NCBI GenBank assembly: GCA_020742515.1
Contig: DYWT01000244.1
Span: forward strand, 1-43,813
Length of the DNA: 43,813 bases
From: Sporosarcina psychrophila
GTDB lineage: Bacteria; Bacillota; Bacilli; Bacillales_A; Planococcaceae
Direction of reading: 5' to 3'
The position numbers and the translations under genes are program-made. Every line of letters starts with the position of its first letter. The stretch's first letter is position 1. The notes under the pieces were generated by a model. That model saw only the letters and a list, made by a program, of their open reading frames with translations. It had not been told where the DNA came from and searched no databases. Positions 14,604 to 23,690 of the stretch are shown here, piece by piece.

Positions 14604-17270
14604 CTATCGCCATCCGCTGGTACGCTCCGCTTTCGGAACAAACGTAATTGACAACGCCTTCATCCTTGCTTCTAATAGTTGAAGCCGCCCCTCGGCAGTT
14701 CTTGTGTAGATGAAGTCCGCTTTTCCAACTCGGTGTGCCCATTCTTTTAAAAAGAAGTTCACGTATTCCTTTTTTTGCCCGATTACTTGGGGGATTGCAT
14801 GATAGTCAGTCCGTTTCCACAGCTTTCCGGCCTTTCGGATAAGAATGTATCGGGGGTTTTCTATTGGATCTAGCAATTCTTTCAATGCATTCATGAATAC
14901 AGTCTTCTCCTGCGTCGTTCCTTCGTCAAGCCAACATGTATAGTATCCTGAACCATCATTCGTTATTCGAATCATCATTTTATGGAATGGTATTTTAATT
15001 GCACCCGCATGATGCATGGACACATAAAGGGTTTCTGCGATTTCCTTCATGCTTGATTCTACAGAAGGGTGCTTGCTATACAATTTCACAGTCCTATAGA
15101 GGGAAGGTGCAGCGAATAGCAGTCCCAGCGCTGCCGCTATTGTCATTCCTTCCTTAAACGAAAACACGCCAAGATTCCGAAAGAGATTGCTGAAGTCGAA
15201 TACAGCTTCTAGAGCGATAAAGCCCGTGATCCAGGCCAGGCCCTTCAACGTGTTATCCAGATAGTATGGTCGTGGTAATGAACGTTTTTGCGCGACAATT
15301 TCTTCCGTCATTTCACGGCCATTGTCGATCGCCTTTTGCCATCGGTCGAAAAGCGTGTTCCTTTTGCCTGCACGTTGGTGCATCTCCCTATTCAACTCAT
15401 CTACTTGTTCCGCAGTCACCGGGGGAACCCCTGTCTCCAATCGCGCGATGCCCGTTTCGATGACAGCTCTTTTGGCGCCAATGCCAATTAGCGAACGAAA
15501 TCTTCTCGTCAGGTTTTCATAATCCGTTCCCCCGCCTGTATCATTCCTGTCAACACAAACAAGATGCCAAATAGAAGATGTTTTAGTAAGATCATGCCGA
15601 TCTGTCCGAATCGCACGTCCGCGCATTTGGTTTGAAAGCATGAAGGAGCCGACATAGGACGCCATGATGAGTGAATTTATGCAAGGGGCATCCCATCCCT
15701 CCCCTAAAAGCGCAGCAGTTCCGGTCAGGACGTCGACGCCACCCCTATTGAGTACTTCCGTCATTACTGCAACCATCTGCTGTCGATTGCTAGCACTTAC
15801 TTCGATTCGGATAAAGGAGGCATCTGCCTCGAGCGGTGTCGTAACAACTGTCAGCCCTTGTTTTTTTGCCACCTCATCAAACAGCGGCAAAGCACTTTCC
15901 GGCAAAACAACAATCGATCCCGTCAGGATACCAGGTTTAACTAAATGGCCAAGTTTTCTGCGTACCATTTCAAAAATGGGTACGACACCGAGGCGTGCAA
16001 ATGGAAGCTCATCCTCCTCAGTTAACGGCATATCCTCAAGTCGAATGTAGTCCGTCAAAATAACCATGCGGAGTTGATCGTCCAGAACATTTTTTTCTGC
16101 TTTTACAATCTCTTCTATACTTTTCAACTTTGACGCACTATGTATGAGTGCCTTTTTTATGGACGCGTTTGAAAGTAGAACAACTTTACGACGCTCAACT
16201 GCACCAATACGAGTTAAGCGCATTCGTATGGACTTCAAGATTGTTTCTTTTCCCTCTAAGTGAAATAGCAGACCCGTAAGCAGCTCCTCAAGCCAAAGCA
16301 ACGTCAACTCAGGCATCTGCCCTTCTTTCATTCCGATGATAGGTAGGGCATGCAAATACGCGGGTGAACCATTATTTTTCAAGAATAGTAGCATTGCAGA
16401 AAAAACTCCCGGGCTAGAAAGAATTTCTTCAACATGAGCTTCTGGTTCAGCAATCCATGGATGCTTTTCGAGATAAGCAAGAAACTCCTTATCCGCGTTT
16501 AATTGTTGGATAAACATATCTACGTCTTCACGGAATTCAAGAATTCGCATCATTTCATCTGCTTCAGGAATTGAATAGTGGATAAAGTCCTGATGTGGAC
16601 AAAGCTCTGACGACTTCACAAGCTCTGGTACCGAAATTTCCAGATCAATCGGACCACACAAAGCAACATAGCGCTGCCATTCCGAAGCACTCACATCAAA
16701 AGGCGGGGTCGCAGTGAGTGCGACGACAACAGGTTCGACGAGCCGACTTTTCACTTCAATCATCGTCCGCCACCAAGATGTCCGTAGATGATGGGCTTCA
16801 TCCAATACGAGTGTTCCAAAACCCATCTGCTCAAATCTACGGATAACCTCGTCGCTATTCCCAGTCACTCTGTCCTCAATCAATTCATCGTCAATCTGGT
16901 CCTCGCCATCATTGTTTGATTTATCATTACGCCCACCAAATAGACTATGCAGCGACTGATATGTTGTCACGGTGACGAAGCCGGGCTCCTTTAAACTAGT
17001 CGATACCCAGACCGGTTTTTCGTTTCCTAGGAAAAGCTCGGTAAACCGCTCAACCCATTGCTCTCTAATTGCCACGGTCGGCACCACGATGAGTGTCGGT
17101 TGGTCAAGCCGAAACATTACTTCGAGACCAAGGACCGTTTTCCCTGATCCCGGTGGCGCTACAAGATGAAGATGGCCATTCAAAAGATGACCATCCAGCT
17201 CGTTTAGTATCCTTCTTTGATAAGAACGCCACTCATAACAGAATTGGATGCCTACCGGAAATCGCTCCAT
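14604..17270 (-). CDS. SF2 DEAD/DEAH-box helicase with two C-terminal membrane helices
   Basis: 888 residues from ATG 17270 (MERFPVGIQF), eight bases after AAGGAG; a GTG at 17279 is also in frame. Motif I APPGSGKT is near 38-45, Ia IVVPTVAIREQW, II DEAH near 157, III TATPP near 186, V GEGWD near 523 and VI QMRGRAIR near 548, so both RecA lobes are complete. An insertion of about 250 residues separates the lobes. After the helicase core two hydrophobic segments (WITGFIALEAVFDF near 677 and GMTIAAALGLLFAAPSLY near 708) look like a membrane hairpin, followed by about 160 soluble residues. Membrane anchoring is uncommon for this superfamily. It stands alone beside the restriction cassette; role unknown, possibly defence. 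Confidence 0.85.
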   Translation of the reverse strand: MERFPVGIQFCYEWRSYQRRILNELDGHLLNGHLHLVAPPGSGKTVLGLEVMFRLDQPTLIVVPTVAIREQWVERFTELFLGNEKPVWVSTSLKEPGFVTVTTYQSLHSLFGGRNDKSNNDGEDQIDDELIEDRVTGNSDEVIRRFEQMGFGTLVLDEAHHLRTSWWRTMIEVKSRLVEPVVVALTATPPFDVSASEWQRYVALCGPIDLEISVPELVKSSELCPHQDFIHYSIPEADEMMRILEFREDVDMFIQQLNADKEFLAYLEKHPWIAEPEAHVEEILSSPGVFSAMLLFLKNNGSPAYLHALPIIGMKEGQMPELTLLWLEELLTGLLFHLEGKETILKSIRMRLTRIGAVERRKVVLLSNASIKKALIHSASKLKSIEEIVKAEKNVLDDQLRMVILTDYIRLEDMPLTEEDELPFARLGVVPIFEMVRRKLGHLVKPGILTGSIVVLPESALPLFDEVAKKQGLTVVTTPLEADASFIRIEVSASNRQQMVAVMTEVLNRGGVDVLTGTAALLGEGWDAPCINSLIMASYVGSFMLSNQMRGRAIRTDRHDLTKTSSIWHLVCVDRNDTGGGTDYENLTRRFRSLIGIGAKRAVIETGIARLETGVPPVTAEQVDELNREMHQRAGKRNTLFDRWQKAIDNGREMTEEIVAQKRSLPRPYYLDNTLKGLAWITGFIALEAVFDFSNLFRNLGVFSFKEGMTIAAALGLLFAAPSLYRTVKLYSKHPSVESSMKEIAETLYVSMHHAGAIKIPFHKMMIRITNDGSGYYTCWLDEGTTQEKTVFMNALKELLDPIENPRYILIRKAGKLWKRTDYHAIPQVIGQKKEYVNFFLKEWAHRVGKADFIYTRTAEGRLQLLEARMKALSITFVPKAERTSGWR

Positions 17271-17540
17271 GTTTTTCACTCCTTAAAAACAGCATGTCTT
17301 TCATAACCTGTCCATTGTCCTTATAGTCAAATGATACCAAACAAAAGCATACTTCTCCTACATGTTAGCTGACTGCTATTCCGATAGAGTCTTACGTATC
17401 CAGAAACTATTACCAAGCAGGCACAGGGAAACTACGGCATCCGGTGACTAGCATCAGACAATTTCCCCACGCCGTTTACCACCATCCCCTTGCGGATATA
17501 CTTGGAAAAGCACTAACTTCTTTAGATGGAGGAAGACATT

Positions 17541-18050
17541 ATGAAGACCCTACAGAATAAGCAAGCATATTCCACGAACAAAGTAACGTTTGCACGCCGA
17601 AATCTTTGGTCAGGTATCTTGTTCGGATTAGGTTTTGTTGCTTTTCTTGACGAAACCTTGTTTCACCAATTGCTCCATTGGCATAAATTTTACGACAAAT
17701 CGACGGTTGCGGTCGGTCTTGTTTCAGATGGGCTCTTTCACGCATTTAGTTGGTTCGCGACCGTCGGGGGGCTATTCTTACTTGCCGACCTGCGCCGGCA
17801 TCACGCTTTGTGGCATAAGATGTGGTGGGGAGGAAAATTGTTGGGCGCCGGGATTTTCCAACTCTATGACGGGACAATCCAGCATAAGATCATGCGCATC
17901 CACCAGATCCGATACAATGTGGATATTTTGCCGTATGATCTTGTATGGAATATTACCGCAGCCATTATGATTGGCGCCGGTATCGCCTTAATCATCCAAG
18001 CCAAAAGCGATCAACGTAAAGGGAAAGGAGCGTTTTCTCATGCATCATGA
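17541..18050 (+). CDS. DUF2243 family membrane protein
   Basis: 169 residues from ATG 17541, seven bases after TGGAGGA; an in-frame ATG at 17526 lies inside that ribosome binding site region and is rejected. Four membrane helices are visible (ILFGLGFVAFLDE, SWFATVGGLFLLADL, LLGAGIFQLYDG, AAIMIGAGIALII). Conserved His, Asp and Glu residues in FLDETLFHQLLHWHKFY and FQLYDGTIQHKIMRIHQIRY suggest a metal or heme site within the membrane. The stop overlaps the start of the next gene by 11 bases, so the two are co-translated. Function of DUF2243 is unknown; the pairing with a CtaG-like protein suggests a role in copper or oxidase assembly. Confidence 0.85.
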   Translation: MKTLQNKQAYSTNKVTFARRNLWSGILFGLGFVAFLDETLFHQLLHWHKFYDKSTVAVGLVSDGLFHAFSWFATVGGLFLLADLRRHHALWHKMWWGGKLLGAGIFQLYDGTIQHKIMRIHQIRYNVDILPYDLVWNITAAIMIGAGIALIIQAKSDQRKGKGAFSHAS

Positions 18051-18861
18051 GCCAAGCAATCATGCTTCCTTTCTCTTTACCGATCTGTTTTTTGGAATTT
18101 CGGCATTGCTTGCAATTGGATTTTACATCGGAGCTGTTTTAGTAACCAACCAACGGGGGCACCTTCGTAAATGGTCATTGCTACGTACGTCTTCCTTTGT
18201 TACAGGTGTGCTCTTTGCAGCCGCCGCAGTGGTCGGCCCACTCTCTCGTCAATCCCATGCCGATTTCACGGCTCACATGATGGGTCACCTACTTCTGGGC
18301 ATGCTCGCTCCGCTTCTTATCGCGCTCGCAGCACCTATGACATTACTATTGCGTACACTAAACGTTCATGTTGCAAGAAAACTTAGCCGTCTGTTACAAA
18401 GACACCCAATCCGTTTTTTCACCCATCCTATTGTCGCCTCAATCTTGAACATCGGAGGGTTATGGCTTATCTATACAACCAATCTTTATGCAGCAATGCA
18501 CACAAATCTGTTGCTCCATGTCTTCATTCACATTCATGTCTTCATCGCCGGCTATTTTTTTACAATTTCTTTACTCTACATCGATCCCGTTTCCCACCGT
18601 TTAAGTTTCCCATACAGAACTACCGTCTTCATCCTAGCCCTTGCCGGTCATGGTATCCTGTCAAAATTCATCTACGCATACCCACCGGAAGGCATTCCGG
18701 AAGAACAGGCAAGAACTGGCGCATTGCTGATGTATTACGGAGGCGATGCAGTCGATCTGCTACTGATCTTTATCCTTTTTAGGCAGTGGTATAAATTTGG
18801 TCGCCCACGCGCCGGCGCAAAAAGCATTCTTCCTAATAAAAATCAACCGATGAAAGTATAA
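18040..18861 (+). CDS. CtaG-like (Caa3_CtaG) cytochrome c oxidase assembly factor
   Basis: 273 residues with seven membrane helices. The Caa3_CtaG family marks are present: HMMGHLLLGMLAPLLIALAA, a His-rich helix LLLHVFIHIHVFIAGYFFTI, and MYYGGDAVDLLLIFILFRQW. The His residues in these helices probably bind copper. It starts inside the DUF2243 gene (ATG 18040, 11-base overlap), downstream of GGGAAAGGAG. In B. subtilis CtaG is needed for caa3 oxidase assembly; no oxidase subunit is encoded nearby, so this is a stand-alone homologue whose target must be elsewhere. Confidence 0.87.
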   Translation: MHHEPSNHASFLFTDLFFGISALLAIGFYIGAVLVTNQRGHLRKWSLLRTSSFVTGVLFAAAAVVGPLSRQSHADFTAHMMGHLLLGMLAPLLIALAAPMTLLLRTLNVHVARKLSRLLQRHPIRFFTHPIVASILNIGGLWLIYTTNLYAAMHTNLLLHVFIHIHVFIAGYFFTISLLYIDPVSHRLSFPYRTTVFILALAGHGILSKFIYAYPPEGIPEEQARTGALLMYYGGDAVDLLLIFILFRQWYKFGRPRAGAKSILPNKNQPMKV

Positions 18862-18946
18862 ATCTTGATATTGCGAATGAAGTAATGCGAAATAAAATCG
18901 GTTTTTCGGGTTGCCACGAAAAGAGTTCCGATTAAGATGAAATAGA

Positions 18947-18978
18947 AGACCCCTAATAATTATTTACTAGGGGTTTTG
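18947..18978 (+). terminator. Terminator of the DUF2243/CtaG operon
   Basis: ACCCCTA pairs with TAGGGGT and is followed by TTTG. Another imperfect hairpin (AATCGG ... CCGATT) lies just before it at 18897-18932. The 140 bases after it lead into the chemoreceptor gene. Confidence 0.6.
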
Positions 18979-19119
18979 AGCTACATAACCTTTTGGCTGT
19001 CCGTCACGGAAGTAGCCCCTTTATCATTCCTTTACAATCTTTACATAATTATTACATTAAACTTTTGTCCTACGTCATATAATTATAAATAACTATAAGA
19101 CATAGGGGGACTTCAGGTC

Positions 19120-20808
19120 ATGCGAATCACTGTAGGAAAAAAACTATGGATTGGCTTCACATCCATACTTGTCATTTTAATCGTTGTTGGTGCATCCGGA
19201 TTATGGGCATTAACGAAATTGAATGATGAGTACCGGTATTTCATCGATGACAATATAAAGAGTGTCTTGTTGTTTGAGCAATTGTTATCCAATCAAAACG
19301 AAGTTGCAAAAAACATTCATGGTTTTATCATTTATAAAGAAGATTCTTATTTAGTTCATCGTGATGAAGTGCTTGCTTCATTTAAAAATAAACTAAAAAC
19401 AGTCGATAAACTCATACAAACACCTTCTGAACGTGATTTGCTTAAAGCCGTTAAAGAGGCATCTTTAAGTTATCAGGATATCAGCGAAATCGTAATAAGA
19501 GATGTGAAAGAAAGCAAACTGGTAAGTGCGGCGAAGATAGCAGCCGAAGGAGAGATTTACGAGGATGCCGTTAATGAGAATATAGGAAAACTGATTGAGC
19601 ATCAAAGTAATGAGCAAGCTCAGACTGAAAAAGAGCTGCAAAGTGTATTAGCATGGATTCAAGTCCTGATTGCTAGCCTGATAGCCATTGCCGTTGTCGT
19701 TACTATAATCATTGCCCGGCTCATTAGCCGCAGCATTGCACGTCCTGTCGAAACGATGACGGATGCACTAAAAAAAATTGCCTCCGGAAACCTCGCTGTT
19801 GAAGCGGTGAACATTCGCAACAAAGATGAAATCGGAGAAATGGCGTTTGCTTTTAATGGCATGGTTGAAGATCTTTGTGAAACGATAACAAATGCAAGAC
19901 AGTCCGCTGTTCAGCTTGCCGTTCATGCGGAAGAATTATCAGCAAGTTCGGAGGAAAGTCTTGCTGCTTCTGAAATGGTGGCTGAAATCACAGTGCGTAA
20001 CTTGATAGCAAGCGAACAACAAGTATCCACTGTAAAAGGGTCGACGATTTCCATGGATGAAATGGTAACAGGCATTAATCGAATTACTAAAGACAATGAA
20101 GTGTTGTTGTCTTCTTCCGAAGAAGTAACACGACTTGTCGGTGATGGGGCAATACTTATGCACGATTTCACAAATCAAATGACGATGATTCGTACGACGA
20201 TCGGGCAATCTGCCGGTATTATTAGCGAAATGGCTACGCATTCTGAACACATTCGAACAGTGACATCGCTCATAACGGCAATTGCTGATCGAACAAACTT
20301 ATTGGCTTTGAATGCTGCAATTGAAGCAGCAAGGGCCGGTGAACATGGAAAAGGATTTGCGGTTGTGGCCGAAGAAGTACGCCATCTTGCCGAACAATCC
20401 AAACAGTCTGCAAAAGATATCGGTCTAATGATTGACTTGATGATTCAAGTCGTTGGAAGTGCTGTTTTGAGTACAGAAGATAACAGTAAGCGTGTTGAAG
20501 ATGGACTTGTGGCAACCGAAAAAACGGGTGAAGTTTTCCATCGAATTGAATATGCAGCGAACGATATGCGAGAAAAAATTGGCAATGTCTCTGTTACGAT
20601 TGAACAAATTCGGGCAATGACCGATAAAGTTTCGAGTGAATCGGGCAAAATTGTAGCGATTGCGATGCAAGCCTCAGTTGAAGCCCAATCATCGAGTGCC
20701 GCGACGGACGAGCAGCTTGCGGCAACTGAAGAAATAGCGTCAAGTGCACAAACGCTCGCAGAACTTGCGGAAAAGCTTCAAAATGATATGGGACGGTTTA
20801 CCGTTTAG
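19120..20808 (+). CDS. Methyl-accepting chemotaxis protein
   Basis: 562 residues in the order TM1 (about 10-31), an extracytoplasmic four-helix-bundle sensor of about 145 residues, TM2 (about 181-204), HAMP (about 200-255) and the cytoplasmic signalling domain. The hairpin tip that contacts CheA/CheW is intact at about 384-427 ([20 protein letters not shown] and [17 protein letters not shown]). Gln/Glu pairs flanking it can serve as methylation sites. The small alpha-helical sensor gives no clue to the ligand. The start follows AGGGGG. No chemotaxis genes adjoin it, as is usual for stand-alone receptors. Confidence 0.95.
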   Translation: MRITVGKKLWIGFTSILVILIVVGASGLWALTKLNDEYRYFIDDNIKSVLLFEQLLSNQNEVAKNIHGFIIYKEDSYLVHRDEVLASFKNKLKTVDKLIQTPSERDLLKAVKEASLSYQDISEIVIRDVKESKLVSAAKIAAEGEIYEDAVNENIGKLIEHQSNEQAQTEKELQSVLAWIQVLIASLIAIAVVVTIIIARLISRSIARPVETMTDALKKIASGNLAVEAVNIRNKDEIGEMAFAFNGMVEDLCETITNARQSAVQLAVHAEELSASSEESLAASEMVAEITVRNLIASEQQVSTVKGSTISMDEMVTGINRITKDNEVLLSSSEEVTRLVGDGAILMHDFTNQMTMIRTTIGQSAGIISEMATHSEHIRTVTSLITAIADRTNLLALNAAIEAARAGEHGKGFAVVAEEVRHLAEQSKQSAKDIGLMIDLMIQVVGSAVLSTEDNSKRVEDGLVATEKTGEVFHRIEYAANDMREKIGNVSVTIEQIRAMTDKVSSESGKIVAIAMQASVEAQSSSAATDEQLAATEEIASSAQTLAELAEKLQNDMGRFTV

Positions 20809-20958
20809 ATAGAAAATGAAACAAGCAGAGTGTCATATGAAACCTCTTTTCCAGTATAGTTTTTTATCGACATGGCATTAGTTTTTTAATCAAGATAGAA
20901 AAATCCACTTTGCAAAATGGAAATGAATTTAAATGATTTTATGCAATTAACCTGTGGC

Positions 20959-21084
20959 GGTCATAATAAGGCTTATGCCGAGCATATTCGAAGCCATGGT
21001 GAGCATAATGGGGCTCATGCCGAGCATATTCGAAGCCATGGCGAGCATAATGGGACTCATGCCGGTCATAATCGGATAGACGGT
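20959..21084 (+). repeat. 21-bp tandem array 1 with 42-bp higher-order period
   Basis: Six consecutive 21-base units, at 20959, 20980, 21001, 21022, 21043 and 21064. Most start GAGCATA or GGTCATA. Two unit types alternate, so 20980-21021 and 21022-21063 are 42-base copies differing at two positions. The stretch is open in one frame (20917-21117, with the repeated heptapeptides AEHIRSH and GEHNGAH), but it has no ribosome binding site and I treat it as intergenic. It lies between the chemoreceptor and GTPase genes; the rest of 20809-21287 holds nothing else. Confidence 0.85.
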
Positions 21085-21287
21085 CACTTTTTGCAACAAA
21101 AAGCACTTACTAACTAAGGGACAATACTTAGACTCAACTTACATAGCAACCAATAATTCAATATAACGATCATCCATATAGATTCCGGTTTTCTTATGGA
21201 ACGGGTAATTCAACATCTAAATCCGACTGAATTCCATCCAAAACGGGTAAAGAAGTAGTAACTATGCTGCAAAGGAGTTTTGGCCTT

Positions 21288-22586
21288 ATGAACCCCCAAT
21301 TCGAGGAAATACAGAAACGAATGAGCCATATCGGTAATTTGAATAACTACCTGGAAGATTTGCTTGCTAAGATCCCGGGTAATTTGTTGTCGGGTAAGCA
21401 GCAGGAGAAGTTGATGGATGTTTTGCTAGATGACAAGGATTTGAATAAACTGTTGGAAGGTTTAAAGGATCCCCGGCCTCCCCGCTTTGTACTTGTTGGA
21501 CGGACAGGTGTAGGAAAAAGTAGTTTGATCAATGCTATGAGCGGGAGATATCTGGCGGAAGTAAGCGACGTTGAGATTGGAACGAAGGAAGCACGGCGGT
21601 TTACATATGAATCAGATGGCCAGGTGTATTTTGAAGTGATAGATACGCGTGGGATTGGTGAATCTGAATCGTTTAACCAGACAGCTGAGTCCGAACTAGC
21701 GACTGTCATTAAGGCGTTTCGACCGGATGCGATCCTTTTTTTGCAGAAAGCGACGGAACGGGCGCATATCGATAAAGACGTGGATAGCGCGAAAAAGATG
21801 ATGCTGAATGCGGGATATGATTTGCCAATGGTTGGCATTATTACGCATGTGGATGAGCTGAATCCTTCCCGTATTAAAAACCCTGTGGATTATCCTAAGG
21901 GCAAGCTGAGCTTGATTGAAGAGAAGAAAGCCCAGCTCATGCGGATCTTTAAGGAACAGGATGCACGGGTAGAGGCGATTATCCCTGTTTCTTCTTATAT
22001 CGAATGGGATCGGGATGCCGATGACTTGCCCCAGGAAAAACGCCGTGCTTTGACGATTGAATTTGACGGACGTTACGGCATCGAGGAGCTGCTGGATTTT
22101 TTGGAACAAAGTATCGACATACGGGCGGCCATCCATCTCGGCATGACGATACGGGTCAATAAGATTGCCGAGAAAATTGCACTCCGGTTCATCAAAGTAT
22201 TTTCAGCACTCGCTGCTACAGTTGCGCTAAGTCCGATTATCGCGACGGATATCGCTGTCCTATTGTCGTTGCAGACAGTTCTTTTAATGATTGTTGCTTA
22301 TTTGTCAGGTCGCGATCTGGAGTTCAAAACAGCCAGAGAACTGCTTGTTTCGCTCGGTGGAATTGGAGCGACCGGTTTCACGCTACGGATGATTGCGCAG
22401 CAAGGCAGTAAGTTTGCGAATCTGGTTCTGCCAGGAGCGGGTTCCGCTATTAGTGCGAGCATTGCGAGTGGCGGGACGTATGCCATTGGTAAGGCTGCGG
22501 TTGCTTATTATTTGAAAGGTGTTCCTGAAGGTGAGTTGAAACAAGTTGTGAAAAGTGCCCGGGAGGAGTTTGTTGAAATAGAATAA
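21288..22586 (+). CDS. Membrane-associated GTPase (Era-like, DUF697 type)
   Basis: 432 residues from ATG 21288, ten bases after AAAGGAG; an in-frame ATG at 21264 contains that site and is rejected. G1 GRTGVGKSS is near 71-79, G3 DTRG near 119 and G4 is a variant THVD near 186 (normally NKxD or TKxD). The region after about 290 has hydrophobic stretches (FSALAATVALSPIIATDIAV, LQTVLLMIVAYLSG, SAISASIASGGTYAIGKAA) typical of the DUF697 part that associates with membranes. Function is unknown in this family; some relatives resemble immunity GTPases. It is monocistronic with a very strong terminator. Confidence 0.85.
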   Translation: MNPQFEEIQKRMSHIGNLNNYLEDLLAKIPGNLLSGKQQEKLMDVLLDDKDLNKLLEGLKDPRPPRFVLVGRTGVGKSSLINAMSGRYLAEVSDVEIGTKEARRFTYESDGQVYFEVIDTRGIGESESFNQTAESELATVIKAFRPDAILFLQKATERAHIDKDVDSAKKMMLNAGYDLPMVGIITHVDELNPSRIKNPVDYPKGKLSLIEEKKAQLMRIFKEQDARVEAIIPVSSYIEWDRDADDLPQEKRRALTIEFDGRYGIEELLDFLEQSIDIRAAIHLGMTIRVNKIAEKIALRFIKVFSALAATVALSPIIATDIAVLLSLQTVLLMIVAYLSGRDLEFKTARELLVSLGGIGATGFTLRMIAQQGSKFANLVLPGAGSAISASIASGGTYAIGKAAVAYYLKGVPEGELKQVVKSAREEFVEIE

Positions 22587-22630
22587 GGACCAAATAAGGT
22601 ACTCAACTGTACCTTATTTGGTCCTTATTT
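22585..22630 (+). terminator. Very strong terminator of the GTPase gene
   Basis: An 18-base-pair perfect stem: the left arm starts within the TAA stop (AAGGACCAAATAAGGTAC), the loop is TCAACT, and the right arm is its exact complement, followed by ATTTG. The T-run is weak, but the stem is exceptional. Confidence 0.75.
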
Positions 22631-22711
22631 GCTTCTTAATAGATTGACGTTTTTCACCGGACTCACAGGGTACTAATAGAGTAGAAGGCAAAATGACAGA
22701 GGAGGATTTTG

Positions 22712-23338
22712 ATGGGAGCATTGAAAGCACTTATTTTGAATGCGACGTTGAAAAATTCGGAGGAGGAATCGAATACGGAGGCGCTTGCGAAGAAGGTCTG
22801 CCAAATTTATGATAATGAAAATGTCGTGGCAGAGGTCGTTAGACTGGCAGATTACGCGATTTCCTATGGAATGAGTCCTGATATGGGAGATGGCGATGAG
22901 TGGCCACAGATATTTGAAAAGGTGAAAGAAGCGGATATCCTTATTATCGGGACACCGCTTTGGCTTGGGGAAAAAAGTAGTATCGCAACGCTTGCCATAG
23001 AAAGATTGTATGGAAGCAGTGGGGAGACAAATGATAAAGGACAAGCCATTTATTATAATAAAGTAGGCGGGGTTGTTGTAACAGGCAACGAAGACGGAGC
23101 TAAGCATGCCGCCGCTTCCATTCTCTATGGGTTATCGCATATCGGGTTTGTTATTCCCCCGAATGTCGATACATATTGGGTCGGAGAAGCAGGACCCGGT
23201 CCATCTTATATCGCCGCCGGGCAAACAAATGATTTCACGAAAAAGCATGTTGAAATGCTTGCTTATAATACAATCCATCTTGCAAGAATGCTGAAAGAAC
23301 ATCCGATTCCCGCACAAGGGAATTTGCTTGAAAGCTGA
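22712..23338 (+). CDS. Flavodoxin-like NADPH-dependent FMN reductase family protein
   Basis: 208 residues from ATG 22712, preceded by GAGGAGG; the adjacent TTG 22709 is also in frame. It begins with beta-1 and the phosphate-binding loop (ALILNATLKNSEEESNTEAL), then ADILIIGTPLWLGEKSSIAT and VVVTGNEDGAKHAAASILYG, the flavin-contacting loops of the flavodoxin fold. It probably binds FMN and reduces quinones or similar substrates using NAD(P)H. It ends with a Pro-rich tail. It stands alone with its own terminator; the exact substrate cannot be read. Confidence 0.85.
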   Translation: MGALKALILNATLKNSEEESNTEALAKKVCQIYDNENVVAEVVRLADYAISYGMSPDMGDGDEWPQIFEKVKEADILIIGTPLWLGEKSSIATLAIERLYGSSGETNDKGQAIYYNKVGGVVVTGNEDGAKHAAASILYGLSHIGFVIPPNVDTYWVGEAGPGPSYIAAGQTNDFTKKHVEMLAYNTIHLARMLKEHPIPAQGNLLES

Positions 23339-23378
23339 TTCACACAATAAGATGATTGAATGAAGTATTTGTGGGTTG

Positions 23379-23404
23379 AAGCATCCTTAATGGATGCTTT
23401 TTTG
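23379..23404 (+). terminator. Terminator of the flavodoxin-like gene
   Basis: AAGCATCC and GGATGCTT pair around TTAAT and are followed by TTTTG. Confidence 0.85.
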
Positions 23405-23441
23405 CTCGGACGGATTAAATGGTTCAGCGAGGGCTTGGCTT

Positions 23442-23558
23442 GAGTTTATCACCTTCTCGAGCGAGGTTATCACCGTTACTGGCGAAGGTATCACCGCATC
23501 GGATAAGTTTATCACCGGTACGAGTAAGTTTATCACCGGTACGGGTCATTTCACCCTG
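23442..23558 (+). repeat. 21-bp tandem array 2
   Basis: Five full 21-base units start at 23442, 23463, 23484, 23505 and 23526, with a partial sixth. The core in every unit is (T/G)TATCACC at the same phase, and most units open with GAG or AAG. It lies between the flavodoxin-like gene and the convergent ywrA gene. No ribosome binding site suits the frame across it. Confidence 0.8.
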
Positions 23559-23568
23559 AAAAAATACC

Positions 23569-23625
23569 TGTGTAGTAAAGTACCATGAAAGTTAAAACAT
23601 TCATGATTCTTTCTTACGCAGGTAC
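23569..23625 (-). terminator. Terminator of the long ywr/opp operon
   Basis: On the minus strand an imperfect long stem (ACCTGCGTAAGAAAG ... CTTTACTACACAGGT, with CATGAA/TTCATG inside) is followed by ATTTTTTC. It lies 65 bases past the stop of ywrA. Confidence 0.7.
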
Positions 23626-23690
23626 CCAATTTTGAATGCTCATGGCAAATTTTGCAGAACCAGCTTTCGCTAAAAAAATAGTACTCCTTT

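Noticed and set aside
15664..16050. 128-codon frame antisense to the helicase
   Set aside because: Low-complexity Ser/Thr-rich shadow of a well-supported gene.
17411..17455. CAGGCACAGG and CCGGTGACTA near 17417-17452 resemble the left end of the dispersed repeat in reverse
   Set aside because: Only two short blocks match, with an unrelated stretch between them; this can be chance.
19031..19085. Possible sigma-D promoter before the chemoreceptor gene (TAAA and CATATAAT)
   Set aside because: The -10 region departs too far from the GCCGATAT consensus; not strong enough to list.
20917..21117. 66-codon frame rich in His across array 1
   Set aside because: It has no ribosome binding site, and its openness is explained by the 21-base period, which keeps frames free of stops. 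Reported as a repeat.
20959..23558. Arrays 1 and 2 considered as CRISPR
   Set aside because: Units are 21 bases with no separate spacers and no cas genes; the period and direct adjacency of units do not fit CRISPR.
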